A DNA stretch of 20,543 bases from JBAWAP01 sp049589355. Lineage in GTDB: Bacteria > Chloroflexota > Anaerolineae > VGOG01. Location: positions 1 to 20,543 of the forward strand of contig JBAWAP010000111.1 of assembly GCA_049589355.1 (NCBI GenBank). Direction: 5' to 3'. How positions within the stretch are numbered: position 1 is the stretch's first letter; each line of letters starts with the position of its first letter. Made by a program: the position numbers and the translations under genes. Below, in pieces: positions 13,244-20,319 of the stretch. Below the pieces are notes generated by a model. That model worked only from the letters and a program-made list of their open reading frames with translations. It did not search any database and was not told the DNA's origin.

Positions 13244-13297
13244 ACTATGTGGAAGTTTTTCCGCATAGTTGCATATATGCAGAATAACTTCCGCATA
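13244..13297. promoter_or_regulatory. Twin 22-bp palindromic operators
   Basis: Two sites of the form TATGYRGAA-N4-TTCCGCATA lie at 13246-13267 (spacer GTTT) and 13276-13297 (spacer TAAC), offset by exactly 30 bp, about three helical turns. The first palindrome extends two more bases on each side. Such a pair suggests cooperative binding of two repressor dimers. The controlled gene is not evident. Confidence 0.55.
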
Positions 13298-13362
13298 ACG
13301 CGCTCGAAGCATTTGGGGATTTGTGCTAAACTGGTACAAAACCCTCGACAGTAAGTAAACCC

Positions 13363-13391
13363 ATTATACCATATCCAGCGAGAAAACGCAA
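13363..13391 (-). promoter_or_regulatory. Possible leftward promoter upstream of the twin operators
   Basis: TTGCGT (13386-13391), 17-bp spacer, perfect TATAAT (13363-13368) on the minus strand. The twin palindromes lie about 60-110 bp downstream of the predicted start, and no gene follows for 650 bp. Confidence 0.45.
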
Positions 13392-13393
13392 CC

Positions 13394-13417
13394 ACCGTTC
13401 GCAAGAGCGGTTTTCTC
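13394..13417 (+). terminator. Short terminator-like hairpin with GCAA tetraloop
   Basis: ACCGTTC-GCAA-GAGCGGT (7 bp with one GT pair) followed by TTTCTCT on the plus strand. The outer GAGAAAAC/GTTTTCTC pairing (13380-13417) could also work for the minus strand. Confidence 0.4.
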
Positions 13418-13579
13418 TCCGTGTTGTTTCAAGAGGCATCTCACTGATGAGTTGGACACGGAACGGTCTGGCCCTTGCTCCCCTTCCTCACGAGGATACT
13501 TCGCTTCAGAACCTCCAGTCAGCAGATGACAGCTTTGCAGGGCACACCAACGACTTGGGTAGCAGCCCCTGCTGACACA

Positions 13580-13738
13580 CTAAGCAGCAACCTGGAATGA
13601 TTGCCCTAAAGTATGGAACGCATCTTCAGCCAATAACTCCAAAGCGGCTCGAATATCCTCTGCCACACGAGGGTCTTTTCTTACTCTCCGTTTCGCCGCT
13701 CGTACAAAGGCACTCGAGCGGAGCAAGCGTCGTCTCAT
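13580..13738 (-). pseudogene. Truncated RelE-like toxin gene
   Basis: 52 codons from ATG 13738 to TAG 13580. The product starts MRRRLLRSSAFVRAAKRRVR and continues KDPRVAEDIRAALELLAEDAFHTL, the N-terminal helices of RelE/YafQ-type mRNA interferase toxins. Family members are usually about 90 residues. Here the sequence diverges after DAFHTL and stops, losing the beta-sheet core and catalytic residues. Its ATG overlaps the stop of the antitoxin-like gene (ATGA), the normal arrangement for translational coupling in type II toxin-antitoxin pairs. The remnant should be inactive. Confidence 0.65.
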
Positions 13739-13950
13739 GACAATATCTCTGCTATCAATTCGTCTGGCGTCACGGGGCGAGCGTTGCCGGCCTTGAATTC
13801 CTCTTGAGCCTCCTGTATGTCTTTGACGAGTTCCGCCCGCCGCTGCTCGATGATCCGGCGACGGATGATGTCTGTCAATGCCTCTTGGTCTTCTAGAGAC
13901 AGTTGTTCAACTGTGTCTAATACCTCTCCAAAGGATAACGTCTTTTCCAT
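13735..13950 (-). CDS. Antitoxin-like small protein
   Basis: 71 residues, acidic and helical: MEKTLSFGEVLDTVEQLSLE, then QEALTDIIRRRIIEQRRAEL, and a tail with ARPVTPDELIAEIL. This composition, and its coupling by ATGA overlap to a RelE-like toxin start, fit a type II antitoxin of the addiction-module kind. The start is ATG 13950, not the longer frame from 13974, because AGAGGG (13957-13962) lies six bases upstream. Its toxin partner is truncated, so it is probably an orphan. It is likely transcribed from the promoter at 14384-14412 together with the broken gene before it. Confidence 0.7.
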   Translation of the reverse strand: MEKTLSFGEVLDTVEQLSLEDQEALTDIIRRRIIEQRRAELVKDIQEAQEEFKAGNARPVTPDELIAEILS

Positions 13951-14000
13951 GATTTTCCCTCTCATTTGGGGCAATTGGGCTACAAATGGTCATTGTTGCC

Positions 14001-14367
14001 TCACGCTGGCACCAGTTCATTGATTCTGACAATCATCTCTCGCTGGCTCCGCTCTTGAAACCTTTCGACAAACGCTCGCGCTGAGCCCCTCTGTGTCCTG
14101 CTCGACAAATCCACCACCGTTCGTCTGCCGGGTTGGTACTCAAATATCATCACCAGTGGCGCGTCTTCGATATAGCCCAAGGTCATGCCTAGCAATGTCT
14201 TGCTGGCTAGTTGGAGGTTAGCTTGGGTCAATGTTGTATCGTCATAAGAGCCGTGAAAAATATGTGCTCCGTCCGGTATCTGTGTTGCAAGAGCAGGATG
14301 TTCCAGTTCACGGCTCAGGAATTCAGCCAGTTGGTTCAGTTTTTGTCTGTGAGGCTGATTTGATCAT
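14001..14367 (-). pseudogene. Frameshifted hypothetical gene, first in the toxin-antitoxin-like operon
   Basis: The frame open from TCA 14363 to TGA 14001 has 120 codons reading SNQPHRQKLNQLAEFLSREL, then EHPALATQIPDGAHIF and FEYQPGRRTVVDLSSRTQRG. It lacks a normal start: the only ATG with a ribosome binding site (14367, GAGGAG just upstream) is out of frame, and the codon before the open frame is TGA. Removing one A would join ATG to TCA AAT CAG. A one-base insertion is therefore likely, unless CTG 14336 or TTG 14231 is used. The segment EFLSRELEHP.. QIPDGAHI weakly resembles DUF5647-type proteins; function unknown. Confidence 0.55.
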
Positions 14368-14383
14368 TTCTCCTCATAGTGTC

Positions 14384-14412
14384 AGTATACACCAATAGTT
14401 GCCAAAATGCAA
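14384..14412 (-). promoter_or_regulatory. Promoter of the toxin-antitoxin-like operon
   Basis: TTGCAT (14407-14412), 17-bp spacer, TATACT (14384-14389) on the minus strand, about 10-15 bp ahead of ATG 14367. Confidence 0.6.
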
Positions 14413-14455
14413 CTCCCCCATTCATTCACTGGAAGCGTACACTTGCAACCGCCGC

Positions 14456-14483
14456 TTGACAAATCGGCAAACTGCGCTATAAT
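14456..14483 (+). promoter_or_regulatory. Consensus promoter of the riboflavin transport unit
   Basis: Perfect TTGACA (14456-14461) and perfect TATAAT (14478-14483) with a 16-bp spacer. The transcript start near 14490 lies about 135 nt ahead of the FMN riboswitch, with a palindromic repeat between. Confidence 0.8.
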
Positions 14484-14506
14484 AAATCCAACGTGACTAC
14501 TCAGGC

Positions 14507-14588
14507 TGTCATTGCGAGCGAAGCGAAGCAATCCCCAAGCCGCAAGGAGGAGATTGCTTCGTCGCAAAAAACGCTCCTCGCAATGACA
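14507..14588. repeat. Palindromic repeat (GTCATTGCGAGCGAAGC type) in the riboswitch leader
   Basis: The arms TGTCATTGCGAG (14507-14518) and CTCGCAATGACA (14577-14588), together with GAAGCAATC/GATTGCTTC inside, make a long imperfect hairpin. Sequences of this kind occur as dispersed repeats in many bacterial genomes. Here it lies inside the 5' leader between promoter and riboswitch. Confidence 0.75.
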
Positions 14589-14623
14589 CGGGCTGAGCAG
14601 TTACAATCCAACAAGTGAGATTC

Positions 14624-14781
14624 AAGACCTTCGGGGCAGGGTGAGGTTCTCAGTGCAGTGCGGAACCAATTCCCGATCGGCGGTATGGAACCAGCGATTA
14701 GCTGGTTTCGAGCCCGCGAGCCACAAGGCTGATCTGGTGAGAGGCCAGAGCCGACGGTATAGTCCGGATGGAAGAGGGTCA
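14624..14781 (+). ncRNA. FMN riboswitch (RFN element)
   Basis: All hallmark segments appear in order: CTTCGGGGCAGGGTGA, ATTCCCGATCGGCGGT, AGCCCGCGAGC, GATCTGGTGAGA, CAGAGCCGACGGT and AGTCCGGATGGAAGA, with closing stem halves GACCTTC and GAAGAGGGTC. FMN binding represses riboflavin genes in this family. An intrinsic terminator follows at 14831-14865, so control is most likely by transcription attenuation of the downstream transporter genes. Confidence 0.95.
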
Positions 14782-14830
14782 GCGGGATGGCGGCAAGCTT
14801 GTAAGCCATGCCAAAAATCGTGCGAACGCG

Positions 14831-14865
14831 CCCCGAGGGCCAAAAGGTCTTCGGGGTTGTTTTTT
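14831..14865 (+). terminator. FMN riboswitch terminator
   Basis: An 11-bp stem CCCCGAGGGCC/GGTCTTCGGGG with an AAAA loop, followed by TTGTTTTTT. It ends 20 bp ahead of the permease start codon. Confidence 0.88.
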
Positions 14866-14885
14866 GGAGGGACGAGTAACGAGGG

Positions 14886-15719
14886 ATGAGTAACGAGGCT
14901 GGAACAGTAGCACCACTGGTACAGTCAGGGGTGAGTTCGAGGCTTACGAGCCGGCTTTCGATCCTGGCCCGTGAGCGGGCGGAGTATCTATTCGTCCCCT
15001 TGGCCTTACTCCTCTTCCTCGGCCTCTGGGAGCTAATTGTTCGCTTAGGCGGCTACCCGCCTTTCATCTTGCCCTCGCCAGGGCGAGTGTACGCCAAATT
15101 CTTGATCGTATCCAGGGACGGCACTCTCTGGCGCCACACTCAGATAACCCTGGTAGAGATCTTCGGGGGATTGGCCCTGGGATTGACTGCAGCCACCTCG
15201 TTGGGCTACATCCTGGCCAAATCGAGGCTCGTAGAACGCATCCTATCGCCCTACATCGTGGCCTCCCAGTCCATCCCCACCGTGGCCCTGGCCCCACTGC
15301 TGGTTATCTGGTTCGGGTTCGGCAGCTTATCCAAGGTCCTGGTCTGCGCCTTGACCCTTTTCTTCCCCGTTCTGATCAACACCATCGTCGGCATCCGCTC
15401 AGCGGAAAGGGACCTCATAGACCTGATGCGCTCCTTGGAGGCCACTCGCTGGCAGGTCTTCACCATGCTGGAGGTGCCGGCTGCGCTGCCTGTCCTCCTG
15501 GGAGGGTTGAAGGTAGGGGTCACCCTGTCTGTGATCGGGGCAGTGGTGGGCGAGTTCGTTGGCGCCGACCGGGGGCTGGGCTTCCTGGTGAACCTGGCTC
15601 GGGGGCTCTTCGACACGCCCCTCATGTTCGTAGCCCTTTTCACTTTGGTAGCCATCGCCGTCAGCCTCTACGCGGCCGTGGCTGCCCTGGAGAGCTTGCT
15701 GCTTTCGTGGAAGAGATAG
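14886..15719 (+). CDS. ribX: ABC transporter permease, RibX-like
   Basis: 277 residues, the inner-membrane permease of a nitrate/taurine/thiamine-precursor-type ABC importer (BPD_transp_1). Helices appear at about residues 36-54, 95-110, 127-150, 155-170 and 213-235 and near the C-terminus. The EAA loop that docks the ATPase reads SLEATRWQVFTMLEVPAALP and ends LLGGLKVG. Its place after an FMN riboswitch and before a THI5-like binding protein matches RibXY riboflavin transporters described in Chloroflexota; substrate is inferred from regulation. The start is ATG 14886. The GGAGGG at 14866-14871 is about 14 bases away, while GAGGG directly abuts the ATG. The leader holds a small tandem duplication (GAGTAACGAGG at 14874 and 14888) that may have stretched this spacing. 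Confidence 0.88.
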   Translation: MSNEAGTVAPLVQSGVSSRLTSRLSILARERAEYLFVPLALLLFLGLWELIVRLGGYPPFILPSPGRVYAKFLIVSRDGTLWRHTQITLVEIFGGLALGLTAATSLGYILAKSRLVERILSPYIVASQSIPTVALAPLLVIWFGFGSLSKVLVCALTLFFPVLINTIVGIRSAERDLIDLMRSLEATRWQVFTMLEVPAALPVLLGGLKVGVTLSVIGAVVGEFVGADRGLGFLVNLARGLFDTPLMFVALFTLVAIAVSLYAAVAALESLLLSWKR

Positions 15720-15728
15720 CAGCTTCTC

Positions 15729-15763
15729 CAAATCTCAAAGTTCAAAGTTCCAAATCCAAAAAT
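15729..15763. repeat. Heptamer tandem repeat between permease and binding-protein genes
   Basis: Five contiguous 7-bp units: CAAATCT, CAAAGTT, CAAAGTT, CCAAATC, CAAAAAT. They fill most of the 64-bp gap between ribX and ribY. Confidence 0.5.
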
Positions 15764-15783
15764 CAGGCTGGGAGGTTTTCTAC

Positions 15784-16791
15784 ATGAGGGAAACAATTCG
15801 TTTGATTCTAAATTCGTTGTTGTGTTTGGTTATCATCGCCCTCGGCGGCTGCGGCCCATCCCAACCAACGGCCACGCCGACGCCGCCCGCGCCGGAGAAC
15901 ATCACCCTGGCTATGGGTTTTATACCCAACGTCCAGTTCGCCCCCTTCTACGTGGCCGAGGACAAAGGCTACTTCGCCGAGGAGAACCTGGTAGTCCAAT
16001 TCGACTACGGCATGGAGACAGATCTGCTCAAGCTGGTGGGCGCTGGCGAGTTGCAGTTCGCTGTGGCCAGCGGGGATCAGGTCATCCTGGCCCGGGCGCA
16101 AGAGCTGCCAGTGGTCTACGTTCTAAACTGGTATCGCAGGTTCCCCGTTTGTGTGGTCTCTTTGAAAGAGAAAGGCATCAATGGGGCAAAGGACTTGGGC
16201 GGCAAGAGAGTGGGGACACCAGCTACCGAGGGAGCCAGCTACATCGGCTGGCGGGCCCTCCTCCACGCTGAGGGGATTGACGAAGCCCAGGTCAACCTCC
16301 AGGTCATCGGCTACACCCAGGTCGCCAGCCTTGTCGAGGGGCGGGTGGACGCCGCCGTATGCTACGCCTTGAACGAACCGGTACAACTGAGCCAGGCGGG
16401 GTACTCGATAGATATCATATACGTAGCCGATTACGCCAACCTGGTCTCCAACGGCCTCATTACCAACGAGCAAACCATTGCCGAGCGGCCGGAGTTGGTT
16501 CAAGGGCTGGTTCAGGCCATGTTGCGTGGGTTAAAGTACACTATCGAACATCCCGATGAAGCCTTCGAGATCTGCAAAGAATACGTGCCGGAGATAGCCG
16601 GAGATAACGAAGCCCTGCAAAAAGCCGTCCTGGTAGAGTCTATAAAGTTCTGGCAGGGCGACAGATTGGGCCATTCCGACCGCGCCGCCTGGGAGGAGTC
16701 CCAGCGCTTCATGCGCCAGATCGGGCTCATTGACGCCGAGGTGGATGTGGACGGCCTATTCACCAACCAGTTCGTTGTTGAATCCCAGTAG
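15784..16791 (+). CDS. ribY: Riboflavin-type ABC transporter substrate-binding lipoprotein (NMT1/THI5-like), RibY-like
   Basis: A 335-residue lipoprotein. The signal LLCLVIIALGGC has a lipobox LGGC (Cys at about residue 23), then a short TPTPPAP linker and an NMT1/THI5-like binding fold. The start GFIPNVQFAPFYVAEDKGYF is the family hallmark; FAVASGDQVILARAQELPVV and GKRVGTPATEGASYIG follow. In the ThiY/THI5 group the ligand is a pyrimidine; here FMN riboswitch control points to riboflavin or a related flavin (RibY). The start is ATG 15784 with GGGAGG about nine bases upstream. It lies 64 bp after the permease in one operon and is tethered outside the membrane to feed it. Confidence 0.88.
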   Translation: MRETIRLILNSLLCLVIIALGGCGPSQPTATPTPPAPENITLAMGFIPNVQFAPFYVAEDKGYFAEENLVVQFDYGMETDLLKLVGAGELQFAVASGDQVILARAQELPVVYVLNWYRRFPVCVVSLKEKGINGAKDLGGKRVGTPATEGASYIGWRALLHAEGIDEAQVNLQVIGYTQVASLVEGRVDAAVCYALNEPVQLSQAGYSIDIIYVADYANLVSNGLITNEQTIAERPELVQGLVQAMLRGLKYTIEHPDEAFEICKEYVPEIAGDNEALQKAVLVESIKFWQGDRLGHSDRAAWEESQRFMRQIGLIDAEVDVDGLFTNQFVVESQ

Positions 16792-16796
16792 CGTTC

Positions 16797-16831
16797 AGGT
16801 GCCCGGCACTTGAAAGAAGTGCCGGGCACCT
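16797..16831 (+). repeat. Perfect 15-bp hairpin between ribY and the ATPase gene
   Basis: The arms AGGTGCCCGGCACTT (16797-16811) and its exact complement (16817-16831) enclose a GAAAG loop, followed only by TTAACTG. The weak T-run suggests partial termination or mRNA protection, which would set the ATPase level below that of the binding protein. Confidence 0.65.
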
Positions 16832-16855
16832 TTAACTGCAACTAAAGGCAAACTT

Positions 16856-17608
16856 ATGGGACCCGTTCTAGTAGCCGACGAGATAACAATGACTTATCTC
16901 GGGGGGCAAGGTTCACTCGAAGCTTTGGAGCGTGTTTCCTTTCAAGTTGATGCCGGAGAGTTCCTGTGCATTGTAGGCCCATCGGGCTGCGGCAAGTCAA
17001 CCTTGCTGCGTGTTCTAGGCGGCTTGGTGAGGCCCACGAGCGGTAAGGTCTACATCAGAGGCGAACTGCTGACTGCCCCTCGCCGCCAGATTGGCTTCGT
17101 CTTCCAGAAGGCCAACCTGATGCCCTGGCGTACCGTCCTCAGGAACGTCACCCTGCCGCTGGAGATCAAAGGTCTGAAAGCTGAAGAAGTGGGTCAACAA
17201 GCCGGGGAACTTCTGAAGCTGGTGGGGCTAGAGGGCTTCGAGGATGCTTACCCCCATGAGCTCTCAGGAGGGATGGAGCAACGGGTGGCTATTGCTCGGG
17301 CCCTGATTCACGACCCTACCATCCTCCTTCTAGATGAGCCCTTCGGCGCCCTCGATGCTCTCACCAGGGAGCAAATGAACCTGGAATTATTGCGCATCTG
17401 GCAGGCGAAGGAGAAGACAGTGGCCATGGTGACCCACAGCATCCAGGAAGCCATCTTCCTGGCCGATCGGATCCTGGTCATGAGCTCCCGGCCGGGTCAC
17501 ATCGAAGCGACCGTCTCCGTTCCTCTGCCCCGGCCTCGCTGCCTGGAAATGCTCTACGGCGACGAGTTTGGCACCCTCTCCCGCCAGGTGCGACGGGCCA
17601 TCCACTGA
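16856..17608 (+). CDS. ABC transporter ATP-binding protein of the riboflavin transport unit
   Basis: 250 residues with all ATPase motifs: Walker A GPSGCGKST (about residues 42-50), Q-loop GFVFQKANLMPW, signature LSGGMEQRVAIARAL, Walker B ILLLDEPFGALD with the D-loop, and H-loop VTHSIQEA. It belongs to the SsuB/TauB/ThiZ group that pairs with this permease class. It powers uptake at the cytoplasmic face. ATG 16856 has only a weak AAAGG upstream. It is the third gene of the FMN-controlled operon, 64 bp after ribY, with a perfect hairpin in that gap. Confidence 0.93.
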   Translation: MGPVLVADEITMTYLGGQGSLEALERVSFQVDAGEFLCIVGPSGCGKSTLLRVLGGLVRPTSGKVYIRGELLTAPRRQIGFVFQKANLMPWRTVLRNVTLPLEIKGLKAEEVGQQAGELLKLVGLEGFEDAYPHELSGGMEQRVAIARALIHDPTILLLDEPFGALDALTREQMNLELLRIWQAKEKTVAMVTHSIQEAIFLADRILVMSSRPGHIEATVSVPLPRPRCLEMLYGDEFGTLSRQVRRAIH

Positions 17609-17621
17609 GTCGTCCAAAGAG

Positions 17622-17659
17622 AAAAGCCGCCAGGTCGCGAAACCGGAGCGGCTTTTTCT
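17622..17659. terminator. Bidirectional terminator between convergent genes
   Basis: AAAAGCCGC (17622-17630) and GCGGCTTTTT (17648-17657) form the stem. T-runs follow on both strands, so it can end the riboflavin operon and the leftward transglutaminase gene. Confidence 0.8.
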
Positions 17660-17669
17660 TTGCTACTGA

Positions 17670-19955
17670 TCATCTGTAGTAGGGTTCAGAGCTACGGGAA
17701 GGTGTCCGGCTTTGAAGCCTCTCCAGCCTCCGCTGCAGCCAGCGGCGCCAAAGAATCGGCCTCAAACCTCGCCAGGCTTCCTCAGCCTCCTGCCCACCGA
17801 CTTCCCTGCCGCTGAAGCGCTCCCTTACGTACAGATCAGTGATGCACTGCACCGGGACCTGCCCCTCAGGTAGAGCGGTGATTAAAGCTGCAGCGTATTC
17901 GTAAGGCGTCTGGTGTTCCTGGTAATTGATGCCCAGCCGGCGGGCAAAGCTGCCCAGCCTCTCGTAGACCCGCTCCACCAGGTTCAACCCCCTTAGCTTT
18001 CTCTCACGCAAGGTCCAAAGCGTCGCCAACCCCGCCGGTATCGAAAGCAAGATCAGGCCACCCAACCAGCGAACTGCTTGCCATCTCCTCGGGACCTGGC
18101 CAGGGATGAGCATACCTCCATGTTCAAACAAGTCATCCTCACGGAACCTATCTTCATACCTCCAGGGTTCGCTTTCGCCGCGGTCTTCCAATGGCTCAAT
18201 GACTCTTGGGGGCTTTGGCCGAACTATAGCCGGCTCCGAGGCCGTAGGCTCGAATTCTATCCAGCCATAGCGAGGGAAGTAGATCTCAACCCAGGCGTGG
18301 GCATTATTTTCCCTAACCCGGTAGGCTCCCGTCTCAGAGTTGTATTGACCCTGGCTATAGCCCGCTGCTACCCGCGCCGGGATGCCGACAACCCGGGCCA
18401 TCACGGCCATGGCTGCGGCATAGTAGTCGCAGTAACCTTCGCGGATGTCGAAAAGGAAGTAATCTATGCCGTCTTGGCCCTCAGGTGGCGCTTCGATCAG
18501 CTCGTTGTACTTTATCTCTCGCAAGTAGCTCTCCAGGGCCGCAGCTTTGTCGTAGGCATTGTCGTGATCTCTGGTGATCTCTTCCGCCAGATAGCGCACG
18601 CGTGCTGGTAGTTCTAACGGCAACTGGAGATAGCGGCCGAGGATCCAAACTGGATAATCATCCCCTGCCGCCCGCAGGCTGTCTTCGTCGGCCGCAGAAA
18701 GGGAGGAGACGATGGTATAGCTCTGGCCCTGTCTCAGGGGGTAACGGCTATAGAGCATCGAGACAGGGGTGATAACCCCCTCTGTCTCGGCCATGTAGGA
18801 ACTGGCCTCCTTGCCTGGCGGAACAGGTGGTACGTAGCTAACTACTGCCCAGGCCGGCAGATTCACTCGGCGAGGCTCAGAGGCAGCAAAAAGCAAGGTC
18901 CTTCCAGGTAGAAATGTGGTGATGGTTTGAGTGACTTCCTGGCGCAGCTCATATTCAGGTAGCGCTAGAGAGGAATCGTTGGCCTCCAGGCTAATGGTTT
19001 CTTTATCTTTATTGATCCAACTGGAGCCGGTGTAGTGGTCGTAGACGGCCGCACACCAATATCGTCCCGCTGGGGCCTGCACGTCCATTATGGCGACCTC
19101 GCTGAGGTAGACGGGTCCTGTCAGGCCTAGCACATTTCCGAAGGGATTGGGATAGACCTTACCATAAGACCTAAGGGCGGAGAAGAGGCGACTCCAATTA
19201 TCTTGCACCTTCTGCCAGGGTCTCTCCAGATACGACCCTACGTCGGAGAGCCGCTGGCTAGCGGCCACACTGGGCGCTAGCCAGGCGAGGGTGATAACAA
19301 CGATGGAAAAGATAGTCCCGGTACGAAGGAAAGCCAAGCCTATATCAGAGCTATAGTTGACCCTGGCCGTTCGCCACTCTCGCTCTCGAACCAGGAGGTT
19401 GGAGTGCATCACCACGAGTAGTGCGAAGAAAAGATAGGCTACCAAGTACAACTCTAACCGCTGGGGGGCATAGTAGAGATTCCAGAGCAAGACCAGGCCA
19501 CAGGGGATGACAGATTGCCAGGCCTTATGCTCGCGGAAACTATACCAGGCGGAAAGATAGCCCGCTAGCCAAAGGATCGAGGCCAGGAACAGGACAAACA
19601 TGAGACTATCGCTGCTGGTGCCGCCGTGTAGCGCCTTCCATAGCCACGTGTTTACGCGAATTCCCAGTTCAATCAATCTTTCACGCTGGTCAAACTGAGG
19701 AGCCAGAAGATTGCCTCCCAAGAATGTCACCCAGGCTATCCCGTAAACCAGGCTGAACAGATGGGCAACCGCGCCAGGGAATTGGCTTTTGGCCAGGAAG
19801 AAGCCAGCGAGCGCGGATCCCACAGCCACCAGGTATAGAACGTCTAGGCCCTCAGCCCATTCGGCCGTGCGGATAGGCCAGGCCACGCTGAGGAGCATAC
19901 AAATTATCAAAGCAAGGACTGTCCATCCTTCTCGCAATCTCGATTCAGACTTCAT
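17670..19955 (-). CDS. TgpA-like transglutaminase-domain membrane protein
   Basis: 761 residues from ATG 19955. About seven membrane helices occupy the first 240 residues (DUF3488-like), followed by an extracytoplasmic region and a transglutaminase-like domain. The catalytic Cys lies in EGYCDYYAAAMAVMARVVGI (about residue 509) and the His in NAHAWVEIYF (about 553). The third position is Glu in GWIEFEPT, where classical enzymes have Asp; Glu is common in this group. A further membrane helix (LGGLILLSIPAGLATLWTL) and a C-terminal DUF4129-like segment follow. The role may be peptide-bond or crosslink chemistry at the cell surface; the substrate is unknown. GTG 19985 is in frame and possible, but neither start has a strong ribosome binding site. 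Confidence 0.88.
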   Translation of the reverse strand: MKSESRLREGWTVLALIICMLLSVAWPIRTAEWAEGLDVLYLVAVGSALAGFFLAKSQFPGAVAHLFSLVYGIAWVTFLGGNLLAPQFDQRERLIELGIRVNTWLWKALHGGTSSDSLMFVLFLASILWLAGYLSAWYSFREHKAWQSVIPCGLVLLWNLYYAPQRLELYLVAYLFFALLVVMHSNLLVREREWRTARVNYSSDIGLAFLRTGTIFSIVVITLAWLAPSVAASQRLSDVGSYLERPWQKVQDNWSRLFSALRSYGKVYPNPFGNVLGLTGPVYLSEVAIMDVQAPAGRYWCAAVYDHYTGSSWINKDKETISLEANDSSLALPEYELRQEVTQTITTFLPGRTLLFAASEPRRVNLPAWAVVSYVPPVPPGKEASSYMAETEGVITPVSMLYSRYPLRQGQSYTIVSSLSAADEDSLRAAGDDYPVWILGRYLQLPLELPARVRYLAEEITRDHDNAYDKAAALESYLREIKYNELIEAPPEGQDGIDYFLFDIREGYCDYYAAAMAVMARVVGIPARVAAGYSQGQYNSETGAYRVRENNAHAWVEIYFPRYGWIEFEPTASEPAIVRPKPPRVIEPLEDRGESEPWRYEDRFREDDLFEHGGMLIPGQVPRRWQAVRWLGGLILLSIPAGLATLWTLRERKLRGLNLVERVYERLGSFARRLGINYQEHQTPYEYAAALITALPEGQVPVQCITDLYVRERFSGREVGGQEAEEAWRGLRPILWRRWLQRRLERLQSRTPSRSSEPYYR

Positions 19956-20110
19956 TTTTCTGTAATACCTAATCCTTGATAGCACTGCGCACGGGGCGTC
20001 GCCCAGGCGACGGTGGAGAAACGCCGCCGCCTCTCTTCGTTGCAGACTCGCGTCAGTAATACTGCCAAGTAGCCAGAAAGGTTCACGGCGCTCTCTGCAC
20101 TCTGAGGAGA

Positions 20111-20139
20111 ATTATACCTCAAATGGAGATTGTGGGCAA
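20111..20139 (-). promoter_or_regulatory. Promoter of the transglutaminase gene
   Basis: TTGCCC (20134-20139), 17-bp spacer, perfect TATAAT (20111-20116) on the minus strand; leader of about 150 nt. Confidence 0.6.
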
Positions 20140-20148
20140 GGCAAGACT

Positions 20149-20176
20149 TTGCACCGATTGAACAATGTGGTAAAAT
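20149..20176 (+). promoter_or_regulatory. Promoter of the right-edge membrane protein gene
   Basis: TTGCAC (20149-20154), 16-bp spacer, TAAAAT (20171-20176). It diverges from the transglutaminase promoter. Confidence 0.5.
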
Positions 20177-20211
20177 GTGCATGTATCATCAGTAGGTGGA
20201 AAAACTCGTTT

Positions 20212-20264
20212 GGAGTGCGGACGTCAGTCCGCCAAGGCCTGAAGCAGGCTTGCACCTGCACTCC
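20212..20264. repeat. Three-way cruciform repeat in the leader of the last gene
   Basis: The outer arms GGAGTGC (20212-20218) and GCACTCC (20258-20264) enclose two hairpins, GCGGAC-GTCA-GTCCGC and GCCTG-AAG-CAGGC. It resembles dispersed repeats common in this kind of genome and would fold in the leader RNA. Confidence 0.6.
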
Positions 20265-20319
20265 GGATCCCAAGTTCTCAAGCACAGATCATCTCTACTA
20301 CAGACAGGGGGAGGGAAGA

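Noticed and set aside
13024..13404. 126-codon minus-strand ORF
   Set aside because: The start lies upstream of the predicted promoter -10, the composition is random-like, and it crosses the twin palindromes.
19952..20182. 76-codon minus-strand ORF upstream of the transglutaminase gene
   Set aside because: It overlaps both divergent promoters and lacks family resemblance or a ribosome binding site.
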